Below, one piece after another: positions 1 to 5,972 of a stretch of DNA of 5,972 nt. The position numbers and the translations under genes were made by a program. This stretch comes from Clostridia bacterium (GTDB taxonomy: Bacteria > Bacillota_A > Clostridia > Christensenellales > Aristaeellaceae). The DNA lies in assembly GCA_017525805.1 (NCBI GenBank), contig JAFXSH010000017.1:1-5972 (forward strand), in the 5' to 3' direction. The first letter of the stretch is position 1, and each line of letters starts with the position of its first letter. Below the pieces are notes generated by a model. That model was given only the letters and a program-made list of their open reading frames with translations, had not been told where the DNA came from and did not search any database.

Positions 1-16
1 AAATCTGCCTATCCCG

Positions 17-38
17 TGTTGCACTTCTGTTGCACTTC
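17..38 (+). repeat. Exact tandem 11-bp direct repeat (two copies)
   Basis: TGTTGCACTTC occurs at 17-27 and again at 28-38, without mismatch or spacer. The period of 11 bp is about one helical turn, so the two copies face the same side of the DNA. That geometry suits two protomers of a transcription factor, and the second copy contains the candidate -35 hexamer TTGCAC (30-35). The repeat is directly visible; the operator role is inference. It could also be a chance or slippage duplication. Confidence 0.6.
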
Positions 39-58
39 GTTTTGTATACTATTATATA
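30..58 (+). promoter_or_regulatory. Candidate sigma-A type promoter for the export operon
   Basis: TTGCAC (30-35) is followed after 17 nt by TATATA (53-58), within an AT-rich stretch (41-60) that contrasts with the GC-rich genes. An alternative pairing uses the first TTGCAC (19-24) with TATACT (45-50), but its 20-nt spacer is long. Transcription would start near 65, leaving a leader of about 45 nt before the first gene. Because the operon encodes its own ECF sigma factor, a second promoter type may overlap here; I could not place one with convincing spacing. Confidence 0.4.
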
Positions 59-97
59 GATTGACACTGGTGACAGGTACAAAGTTTCGATAAAAGT

Positions 98-103
98 AAG
101 GAG
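98..103 (+). promoter_or_regulatory. Ribosome binding site of the first gene
   Basis: AAGGAG lies 8 nt upstream of the ATG at 112 and is a near-perfect complement to the 16S 3' end. It fixes that start and suggests efficient translation of the operon's first gene. Confidence 0.8.
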
Positions 104-111
104 TTGACAGC

Positions 112-537
112 ATGGCTGAACAAAAGAAAGTATCCGTATTTCGCAAAAAGACGCTGGATCGCATTTCCTCCCCGGAGCAATTGACGGATTATCTGCGCGT
201 CACCAATCCGGGTATTTGGGTGATCCTTGCCGCTGTGATCGTGCTGCTGGCTGGCATTTTTGTCTGGTCCATGGTTGGCACCCTGGAAACCACGGCGGAA
301 GCCCGGGTGATTATGGAAAACCATATCGCCCAGGTCGTGCCTGCCGGGGCGGAAAGCCTGAACGCGGGGATGACCCTGCGGGTCGCCGGACAGGAAACGG
401 TGATCCTGTCGGCGGAGACAGATGAATTCGGACGGCCCTTTGGCATGGCGGAGGTCAATCTGCCGGATGGGGCTTACGATGGCGTCGTGGTCACGGAGGC
501 CGTGCATCCCATCCAGTTTTTACTGACGAGCAGGTGA
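112..537 (+). CDS. Short HlyD-like NHLM/NHLP-type secretion (adaptor) protein
   Basis: This 141-residue membrane protein is probably the adaptor of the NHLM peptide export system and is expected to sit beside the two ABC subunits encoded next. The N-terminus is basic and cytoplasmic. Its segment FRKKTLDRISSPEQL (residues 10-24) followed by DYLRVTNP (26-33) is the hallmark opening of NHLM secretion proteins. One membrane helix spans about 35-55, followed by an extracellular part of about 85 residues. The end, AVHPIQFLL (130-138), resembles the final strand of HlyD-like adaptors. Known NHLM secretion proteins of cyanobacteria and proteobacteria are, as I recall, roughly twice this length and carry coiled-coil and lipoyl-like parts. 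Neither is seen here, so the protein looks internally shortened rather than broken. The start is supported by AAGGAG at 98-103. The stop lies 4 nt before the next start. The family assignment rests on recognised motifs and context, not on a search. Confidence 0.8.
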   Translation: MAEQKKVSVFRKKTLDRISSPEQLTDYLRVTNPGIWVILAAVIVLLAGIFVWSMVGTLETTAEARVIMENHIAQVVPAGAESLNAGMTLRVAGQETVILSAETDEFGRPFGMAEVNLPDGAYDGVVVTEAVHPIQFLLTSR

Positions 538-541
538 TCGC

Positions 542-2719
542 ATGATGAAGAAAAAAATCAACCAGCCTGTGAAAAAGGGCGTCGCCAAGGTGCCCGTGGT
601 CATGCAGTTGGAGGAGCTGGAATGCGGCGCGGCTTCCCTGGCCATGCTGATGGCCTATTATGGGAAATGGGTGCCCCTGGAGCAGGTGCGCACGGACTGC
701 GGGGTTTCCCGGGATGGCAGCAAAGCCAAAAACGTCGCGCTGGCCGCGATTCATTACGGCTTTCAGGTAAAGGCTTTTCGCTACAGCCTGGAAGCCATCC
801 GGGACCAGGCTACGTTTCCCTGTATCATCCATTGGAACATGAACCATTTTGTGGTGCTGGACGGATTCAAGGGGAAATACGCTTATCTTAACGACCCGGC
901 CCGGGGCACCGTCCGGGTGACGATGGAGGAATTTGACGCGGCCTTTACAGGGGTCACCATCACTGCCGTCCCTGGCGAAAGCTTCACGCCCAGCGGCAAG
1001 CCTAAAAGCACCTTGGATTTTGCCCGCAAACGGCTCATCGGCGCGGGGGCGGCGGTGGCCTTCGTCATGCTGACCACGTCCATCAGTTATCTGTTCGGCA
1101 TCATCAATTCGGTCACCTCCCGCATCTTTATGGACCGGCTGCTGACAGGGGAAAACAGGGAATGGCTGTACCCCTTTATTTCGCTCCTGATCCTGCTGGG
1201 ATTCATTCAAATCGTGGTCGCCTGGGCTCAGGCCGTCTATACTCTGAAAATCAACGGGAAAATGGCTGCCATCGGCAGCACGTCCTATATGTGGAAGGTG
1301 CTGCGGCTGCCCATGGAATTCTATTCCCAGCGGCAGGCGGGGGATATTCAGGGGCGGCTTTCCCTGAACGCCTCCATCGCGGAAACGCTGGTGAATACCT
1401 TTGGCCCGCTTTTGCTCAACACCACCATGATGGTGTTTTACCTGGTGCTGATGCTGCGGCAAAGCACGCTGCTGACCCTCATCGGGCTTTTTACGCTGGT
1501 GCTGAACATCTTCATGTCCCGGGTCATTTCCAATAAACGCATCAACATTACCCGTGTGCAGATGCGGGACAGCGCCAAGCTGCATTCCACCGCGGCAGGC
1601 GGCATTTCCATGATCGAGACCATCAAATCCAGCGGCGCGGAAAACGGGTTTTTCCAGAAATGGGCCGGGTATCAGGCCTCGGTGAATACCCAGAGCGTGA
1701 AGGCCAACAAAACCGAGAATTTGATCGGCATGATCCCCGCCTTTTTCTCCAGCCTTGCCAATTACGCCGTGCTGGTGCTGGGCGTATGGCTGACCATGCA
1801 GGGAACCTACACTCTGGGCGGGGTGCTGATGTTCCAGGGCTTCCTGAGTTCCTTCATGTCCCCCGCCAAGACGCTGATTTCCGCCGGACAGACCATCCAG
1901 GAAATGCGCACCCAGATGGAGCGCGTGGAGGACGTGATGGAATACCCGGAGGATGAAGCCGTCCGGGAGCATGAAACAGAAGGAACAGAGCTGAGTAAGC
2001 TCCAGGGGAATCTGGAGCTGAAAAACATCACCTTCGGTTATTCCAGGCTGGAAAAGCCGCTGATCGAGGATTTTTCCCTGACCCTCAAAACCGGCCAGCG
2101 GGTGGCCCTGGTGGGCTCTTCCGGCAGCGGCAAATCCACGGTGTCCAAGCTGGTATCCGGGCTTTACCAGCCCTGGAGCGGGGAAATCCTGTTTGACGGC
2201 AAGCCCCGGAGCGCTTATCCCCGGGACGTGGTGGCTGGCTCCCTGGCGGTGGTGGATCAGGACATCATCATGTTTGAAGATACCATCGCCAACAACATCA
2301 AAATGTGGGATGATTCCATTCAGGATTTTGAAATGATCCTGGCGGCCAGGGATGCTCAGCTTCACGACGATATTACCCAGCTTCCCGGCGGCTATCAGCA
2401 CAAGCTGACAAGCGGCGGCAAAAACCTGTCCGGGGGCCAGCGGCAGCGCATGGAAATCGCCCGGGTGCTGGCCCAGGACCCCACCATCATTATTCTGGAT
2501 GAGGCCACCAGCGCCTTGGACGCCCGGACGGAGCATGACGTGGTAAACGCCATCCGGGACCGGGGCATCACCTGCGTGGTCATCGCCCACCGCCTTTCCA
2601 CCGTGCGGGACTGCGATGAAATCATCGTGCTGGATCACGGCAAGGTGGCGGAGCGCGGCACCCATGACGAACTGATCAAGCGGGGCGGCGCTTATGCCGA
2701 CCTTGTGGCGAATGAGTAA
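542..2719 (+). CDS. NHLM/NHLP-type ABC exporter with N-terminal C39 leader peptidase (peptidase/permease/ATPase)
   Basis: This 725-residue bacteriocin-type exporter should cut the leader from a precursor peptide on the cytoplasmic side and export the core using ATP. The C39 peptidase occupies about 18-145: Gln22 (oxyanion hole), Cys28 in ELECGAAS, His102 in NHFVVL and Asp118 in NDPARG, so the catalytic set is intact. Six membrane helices follow at about 166-188, 209-232, 287-305, 308-326, 398-418 and 424-440. PMEFYSQRQAGDI (257-269) is a typical intracellular coupling loop. The ATPase domain has Walker A GSSGSGKST (525-533, Lys531), signature LSGGQ (629-633), Walker B ending LDE (Glu654) and the H-loop His683, all canonical. 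Length and order match the NHLM peptidase/ATPase family (TIGR03796-type) and LanT/ComA-like exporters. Start 542 is used, but ATG 545 is equally possible; the RBS (around GAGCAGG, 528-534) is modest and lies in the previous gene, so translational coupling is likely. No in-frame TTA, CTA or TCA codon occurs. Confidence 0.95.
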   Translation: MMKKKINQPVKKGVAKVPVVMQLEELECGAASLAMLMAYYGKWVPLEQVRTDCGVSRDGSKAKNVALAAIHYGFQVKAFRYSLEAIRDQATFPCIIHWNMNHFVVLDGFKGKYAYLNDPARGTVRVTMEEFDAAFTGVTITAVPGESFTPSGKPKSTLDFARKRLIGAGAAVAFVMLTTSISYLFGIINSVTSRIFMDRLLTGENREWLYPFISLLILLGFIQIVVAWAQAVYTLKINGKMAAIGSTSYMWKVLRLPMEFYSQRQAGDIQGRLSLNASIAETLVNTFGPLLLNTTMMVFYLVLMLRQSTLLTLIGLFTLVLNIFMSRVISNKRINITRVQMRDSAKLHSTAAGGISMIETIKSSGAENGFFQKWAGYQASVNTQSVKANKTENLIGMIPAFFSSLANYAVLVLGVWLTMQGTYTLGGVLMFQGFLSSFMSPAKTLISAGQTIQEMRTQMERVEDVMEYPEDEAVREHETEGTELSKLQGNLELKNITFGYSRLEKPLIEDFSLTLKTGQRVALVGSSGSGKSTVSKLVSGLYQPWSGEILFDGKPRSAYPRDVVAGSLAVVDQDIIMFEDTIANNIKMWDDSIQDFEMILAARDAQLHDDITQLPGGYQHKLTSGGKNLSGGQRQRMEIARVLAQDPTIIILDEATSALDARTEHDVVNAIRDRGITCVVIAHRLSTVRDCDEIIVLDHGKVAERGTHDELIKRGGAYADLVANE

Positions 2720-2737
2720 GGAAAGGGGTCGAATGCC

Positions 2738-4933
2738 ATGGGATGGTTTGAAAACCAAATCGAGGAACGTCGGGCTGCCGACCAGCAGCTTTTGGAAGAC
2801 TCCTTTGAAATCCTTGCCGGTGTGGTGCTGGGGCAGCGCACCGCAGAGCGCATCAGTGATCACCGGATCATTGCGAAAAGCGCCATCGACGAAATCCTGA
2901 AATACTATCACTGCAAGCCTGTGGAGATTCCGGAGAGCATAAAGACCTCCGAGGAACAGTTGGATTATTCCCTGCGGCCCCACGGCCTGATGCGCCGGAA
3001 TGTCTCGCTGACGGAAGGCTGGTATAAGGACGCTTACGGCCCCATGCTGGCCTTTACCAGGGAGGAGGGCCTGCCCGTGGCCCTGCTGCCGGGTACGATT
3101 GCGGGATATTTCTATACCGATCCGAAAACAGGCAATCGTGAGAAAATAAACGCCAAAACCGCCGCGCTGTTTGACCTTGAGGCAATTTGCTTTTATCGTC
3201 CCCTGCCGCAGAAAAAGCTGGGGATTCCTGATTTGCTGCTGTACCTGAAACGCTGCGTTTCTTTCAGCGACGCCGTCATGATCGTGGGGGGGACGCTGGC
3301 GGTCACGCTGGTGGGGCTGCTCATGCCCCAGATCAGCCGGACGCTGACGGGCCCGGTCATGTCCAGCGGCCGGTCCGACGCGCTGATCGCCATTGCCATC
3401 TGTATGGTCTGCGTGCTGCTTTCCTCCCAATTGATCGGCAGCGTGAGCAGTATGATCCAAAGCAGGCTGGGGGCCAAAACCTCCCTGGGGGTGGAAGCGT
3501 CCATGATGATGCGCCTGCTCTCCCTTCCGGCCAGCTTTTTCAGGAAATACAGCCCCGGCGAGCTGACCAACCGCGCCAATTCTGTCAACAAGCTCTGTTC
3601 CACGCTGATGAATATGGTGATGAACACGGGCCTTACTTCCCTGACCTCTCTTTTGTATGTGGGCCAGATTTTCCACTTTGCGCCCGCGCTGGTTGTGCCC
3701 GCCATCCTCATCATCCTGGTTACCGTGGGCTTTTCCACCCTGACCACCCTGATCCAGATTCGCATCAACCGCAGGATGATGGAGCATGGGGCCAAGGAAT
3801 CCGGCCTGACCTACTCTCTGGTGACCGGGGTGCAGAAAATCAAGCTGGCAGGGGCGGAAAAGCGCGTCTTTGCCAAATGGCTCGGTATGTTCGCGGAAGG
3901 CGCGAAGCTGACCTATAACCCGCCCACGTTTATCAAGATCAATTCCGTCATTTCCACGGCCATCAGCCTGTTTTCCAATATCCTGCTGTATTTTCTGGCG
4001 GCGGAGAGCGGCATCGGTCAATCCTCCTATTTCGCCTTTATCGCCGCTTACGGGATGCTGATGGGCGCGTTCATGTCGGTGTCCGGCGTCGCCCTGTCCG
4101 CGGCGCAGATTCAGCCCATCCTGGAAATGGCGGAACCGTTTCTGAAAACCGAACCGGAAACCACCCAGGGAAAGGAAATCGTCACGAACCTTTCCGGCGG
4201 GATCGAGCTGAATCACGTTTCCTTCCGATACAGTGAGGACAGCCCCTATATCCTGAACGACCTGTCGCTGAAAATCCGCCCCGGTGAATACGTGGCCGTG
4301 GTGGGCAGGACGGGCTGCGGCAAATCCACCCTGGTGCGTTTGCTGCTGGGCTTTGAACAGCCGGAGAAGGGCGCGATCTATTACGACGGCAAGGATATGA
4401 ACAGCCTGGACCTTCCTTCCCTGCGCCGGAAAATCGGAACCGTCATGCAGGACGCGGGCCTGTTCCCGGCGGAGATCTACGCAAACATCGTGATTACCGC
4501 CCCGCAGCTGACCCTGGACGAAGCCTGGGAAGCGGCGGAAAAGGCCGGGATCGCGGACGACATCCGCGCCATGCCCATGGGCATGAACACCCTGATTTCC
4601 GAAGGGCAAGGCGGCATTTCCGGCGGGCAGAAGCAGCGCATCATGATCGCCCGGGCCATCGCGCCCAAGCCCAAGCTGCTGATCTTCGACGAGGCCACAT
4701 CCGCCCTGGATAACAAGACCCAGAAGCAGGTCTCCGAAGCCCTGGACAAAATGGGCTGCACCCGTCTGGTCATCGCTCACCGGCTTTCTACCATCCGCCA
4801 TTGCGACAGGATCCTGGTGCTGGAGGGCGGCAGGATCATCGAGGACGGCACATACGACCAACTGATCGAAAAGGGCGGCTATTTTGCCTCACTGGTGGAG
4901 CGCCAGCGGCTGGATACGGCGGCGCAGGCATGA
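2738..4933 (+). CDS. NHLM/NHLP-type ABC exporter, permease/ATPase subunit with degenerate C39-like N-terminal domain
   Basis: This 731-residue protein is the second ABC subunit of the export system and a likely partner of the peptidase-bearing subunit upstream. Residues 1-163 form a soluble N-terminal domain. Its stretch from LPVALLP (112-118) through YTDPKTG (126-132) to FYRPLP (152-157) parallels the late strands of the C39 fold upstream, but there is no catalytic Cys-Gly motif or matching His. Membrane helices lie at about 177-199, 213-236, 297-312, 316-338, 403-421 and 430-453, with coupling loop PASFFRKYSPGEL (264-276). The ATPase has A-loop Tyr498, Walker A GRTGCGKST (523-531, Lys529), signature ISGGQ (627-631), Walker B ending FDE (Glu652) and His681, all intact. 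The architecture fits the NHLM ATP-binding family (TIGR03797-type); some relatives carry a cyclic-nucleotide-like domain instead, which I do not see. A purine-rich RBS (AAGGAAAGGGG, 2718-2728) precedes ATG 2738, and the gap to the previous gene is 18 nt. Confidence 0.92.
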   Translation: MGWFENQIEERRAADQQLLEDSFEILAGVVLGQRTAERISDHRIIAKSAIDEILKYYHCKPVEIPESIKTSEEQLDYSLRPHGLMRRNVSLTEGWYKDAYGPMLAFTREEGLPVALLPGTIAGYFYTDPKTGNREKINAKTAALFDLEAICFYRPLPQKKLGIPDLLLYLKRCVSFSDAVMIVGGTLAVTLVGLLMPQISRTLTGPVMSSGRSDALIAIAICMVCVLLSSQLIGSVSSMIQSRLGAKTSLGVEASMMMRLLSLPASFFRKYSPGELTNRANSVNKLCSTLMNMVMNTGLTSLTSLLYVGQIFHFAPALVVPAILIILVTVGFSTLTTLIQIRINRRMMEHGAKESGLTYSLVTGVQKIKLAGAEKRVFAKWLGMFAEGAKLTYNPPTFIKINSVISTAISLFSNILLYFLAAESGIGQSSYFAFIAAYGMLMGAFMSVSGVALSAAQIQPILEMAEPFLKTEPETTQGKEIVTNLSGGIELNHVSFRYSEDSPYILNDLSLKIRPGEYVAVVGRTGCGKSTLVRLLLGFEQPEKGAIYYDGKDMNSLDLPSLRRKIGTVMQDAGLFPAEIYANIVITAPQLTLDEAWEAAEKAGIADDIRAMPMGMNTLISEGQGGISGGQKQRIMIARAIAPKPKLLIFDEATSALDNKTQKQVSEALDKMGCTRLVIAHRLSTIRHCDRILVLEGGRIIEDGTYDQLIEKGGYFASLVERQRLDTAAQA

Positions 4934-5427
4934 ATCACATGGGTTTTCACTCCGGAGGCATTGATTTTGAGGCGGTTTATGACGCTTACTATGACCGTGT
5001 GTTCAAGTACGCTTATACGCTGCTGCTCAATCGCCATGACGCCGAGGACGTGACCGCTGAAACCTTCCTGACTTTCCTCCAGCGTTACCAGTGCCGGGAC
5101 CCGGACAATCCAGGGATCGTGGCTTACCTGACGCGGGTGGCGCATAACCGCGCCGTCAACCTCATAACCTCCTTTGCCTATCGGAAGCGGACAGAATTGC
5201 CAAGTGAACTGCCCGATGAAAAGGATTTTACCGGCAGCCTGGATGCGTCCGATCTGGTTCTCCGGCTTTACGCGAAGCTGAAAATAGAGGAACGGGAACT
5301 GCTCAATATGCGCTATGTCATGGAACTAAAGGACAGAGAAATCGCGTCGCTTCTGGGCTTATCGGAAAAAGCCGTCAACAAGCGATACCAAAGGCTGTTG
5401 GCGAAATGCCGGGAACTGTTGGAATAA
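4930..5427 (+). CDS. ECF-type RNA polymerase sigma factor
   Basis: This 165-residue sigma-70 family protein has only regions 2 and 4, as in ECF sigma factors. It would direct RNA polymerase to a small promoter set, possibly this locus. Region 2 spans about 13-84: FEAVYDAYYDRVFKYA (13-28), the AEDVTAETF core (38-46), and YLTRVAHNRAVN (66-77), matching the conserved core-binding and -10 recognition helices. Region 4 spans about 115-165, with EIASLLGLSEKAVNKRYQR (137-155) as the helix-turn-helix that reads the -35. The start is set at ATG 4930, which overlaps the transporter stop as ATGA and implies translational coupling; ATG 4939 is an in-frame alternative, and neither has a strong RBS. An in-frame extension to 4801 would lie inside the transporter and is not credible. 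Unlike the transporter genes it uses CTA (5326) and TTA (5359) codons. No zinc-finger anti-sigma factor follows directly. Confidence 0.9.
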   Translation: MNHMGFHSGGIDFEAVYDAYYDRVFKYAYTLLLNRHDAEDVTAETFLTFLQRYQCRDPDNPGIVAYLTRVAHNRAVNLITSFAYRKRTELPSELPDEKDFTGSLDASDLVLRLYAKLKIEERELLNMRYVMELKDREIASLLGLSEKAVNKRYQRLLAKCRELLE

Positions 5428-5432
5428 AATTC

Positions 5433-5448
5433 TTTGAACATTTTCAAA
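5433..5448. repeat. Perfect 6-bp inverted repeat in the 85-nt gap after the sigma factor gene
   Basis: TTTGAA (5433-5438) and TTCAAA (5443-5448) are perfect reverse complements separated by CATT, 6 nt after the sigma factor stop. The stem is AT-only apart from one G-C pair, and no T-run follows on the plus strand, so a plus-strand intrinsic terminator is unlikely. A protein-binding operator or a weak RNA hairpin is possible. The rest of the gap (to 5512) is AT-richer than the genes and contains TTTATAGCATAG (5478-5489), which could hold a -10, but I see no well-spaced -35. Confidence 0.35.
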
Positions 5449-5498
5449 AAAACGTCTCCAATCGCCCTGTTCATTTGTTTATAGCATAGAAGCGCGGA

Positions 5499-5504
5499 AA
5501 GGAG
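5499..5504 (+). promoter_or_regulatory. Ribosome binding site of the last, partial gene
   Basis: AAGGAG sits 8 nt upstream of ATG 5513, the same sequence and spacing as for the first gene of the operon. It decides the start of the partial gene: the nearer ATG at 5505 is in another frame that closes after about 34 codons. Confidence 0.75.
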
Positions 5505-5512
5505 ATGAACCG

Positions 5513-5972
5513 ATGCAATACACATGGAACCGTGCCTTTGGGGATGGACGGGAAGAACTGCTCATGGGGGGCGGCGCTGAACGATTGCTGGACGCTTCCA
5601 GGCGGCTGACGCTGGCGGGCAATCCGTCCGCCTCCTGCTTCGTGGAAGCTCCGCTTCTGGGCGCGCCGGACTATGACGCCCTGGTCATTCATAACCCCCG
5701 CTTCTTTTCTCCCGGCCGCCGGATTGCTGACCATTCTTTGGTTCAGGCTCAGGCGGCGGTGGATTGGGCGGCGGGCATGGGAAGTATGAAGCCGTATCTG
5801 CATTTTGAACTGGACGCTGCCGGGTCCGGCGTGCTTTCAGGTATCCATTGCAGGATCGAAGGCAATTTGGCCTGGGCCGAAGGCTTCTTTCAAGCGGTCG
5901 GAGAGCCGGAGCGGACAGCGGCTTTTGTCCAGCATGTGCGGAACCTTCCCAAAGGCTGGTTCTGCCGGTATA
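5513..5972 (+). CDS. Unrecognised protein, N-terminal part only (runs off the window)
   Basis: The frame opens at ATG 5513 behind a strong RBS and stays open for 153 codons to the window edge, so the C-terminus is missing. I do not recognise the family. The visible part looks soluble: there is no signal peptide or membrane helix. It contains a glycine-rich stretch near the start (GGGAERLL, 19-26), a hydrophobic run with charges APDYDALVIHNP (51-62), a strand-like segment YLHFELDAAGSG (95-106), and an aromatic-rich end (KGWFCRY, 147-153). Cysteines are at 42, 113 and 151, with no CxxC or HxxxCxxC motif, so a zinc-finger anti-sigma factor is not supported in this part. Base composition and codons resemble the neighbouring genes. 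It follows the sigma factor by 85 nt and could be its target, its partner or an unrelated gene of the same locus. That the gene is real is fairly sure; its function is open. Confidence 0.7.
   Translation, partial: MQYTWNRAFGDGREELLMGGGAERLLDASRRLTLAGNPSASCFVEAPLLGAPDYDALVIHNPRFFSPGRRIADHSLVQAQAAVDWAAGMGSMKPYLHFELDAAGSGVLSGIHCRIEGNLAWAEGFFQAVGEPERTAAFVQHVRNLPKGWFCRY

Noticed and set aside
61..94. Promoter with -35 TTGACA at 61-66
   Set aside because: The -35 hexamer is a perfect match, but the region 17 nt downstream (84-89, GTTTCG) is not a -10, and GATAAA lies 22 nt away, which is too far.
52..507. A 151-codon minus-strand open frame over the adaptor gene and leader region
   Set aside because: It mirrors the adaptor gene and crosses the candidate promoter; the product has no recognisable features, while the plus-strand gene has a signature motif, a membrane helix and a strong RBS.
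491..4861. A 1,456-codon open frame on the minus strand spanning both transporter genes
   Set aside because: Its codons are exactly complementary to the sense codons of both genes, so it is open simply because TTA, CTA and TCA are avoided there. It starts at a TTG, has no RBS context I can support, and its product is rich in His, Gly and Gln with no recognisable domain.
4801..4929. N-terminal extension of the sigma factor frame into the transporter gene
   Set aside because: The extra residues are Arg/Gly-rich out-of-frame reading of the conserved ATPase end; homology to sigma region 2 begins only after the ATG at 4930.
5433..5456. Intrinsic terminator after the sigma factor gene
   Set aside because: The inverted repeat has a weak AT stem and is followed by A residues rather than a T-run on the plus strand.
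5513..5972. Zinc-finger anti-sigma factor following the sigma factor gene
   Set aside because: The visible 153 residues have no HxxxCxxC motif and no membrane helix; the missing C-terminus could still change this.

Overview
The window holds a compact, all-plus-strand gene set that reads as the export and regulatory part of an NHLM/NHLP-type peptide natural product locus (nitrile hydratase-like leader 'microcin' export). The coding DNA is GC-rich, yet it uses purine-rich AAGGAG Shine-Dalgarno sites with 8-nt spacers. The adaptor protein is short and suits a cell without an outer membrane. This points to a GC-rich member of the Clostridia (Bacillota), possibly a gut or anaerobic lineage. The taxonomic call is inference.

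Layout: 1-111 is a leader region with an exact tandem 11-bp repeat, a candidate sigma-A promoter and a strong RBS. 112-537 encodes a small one-pass membrane protein resembling the ends of an HlyD-like NHLM secretion protein. 542-2719 encodes a C39 peptidase/permease/ATPase ABC exporter with intact catalytic residues. 2738-4933 encodes a second ABC permease/ATPase whose N-terminal domain looks like a C39 fold without the catalytic Cys and His. 4930-5427 encodes an ECF-type sigma factor whose start overlaps the transporter stop (ATGA). After an 85-nt gap, 5513-5972 is the 5' part of an unrecognised gene that runs off the window.

How they fit together: spacings of 4 nt, 18 nt and a 4-nt overlap indicate one operon from about position 60 to 5427. 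The expected role of the three export proteins is to bind a leader-bearing precursor peptide, cleave the leader after its double-Gly-type site with the C39 domain, and move the core peptide across the membrane with two ABC subunits (a heterodimer or two partners) aided by the small adaptor. The sigma factor probably couples expression of the locus to a signal. No precursor peptide, modification enzyme or recognisable anti-sigma factor lies in the window, so the product class cannot be stated. The main points for follow-up are the minimal adaptor, the pseudo-C39 domain, the translationally coupled sigma factor and the unknown gene after it.
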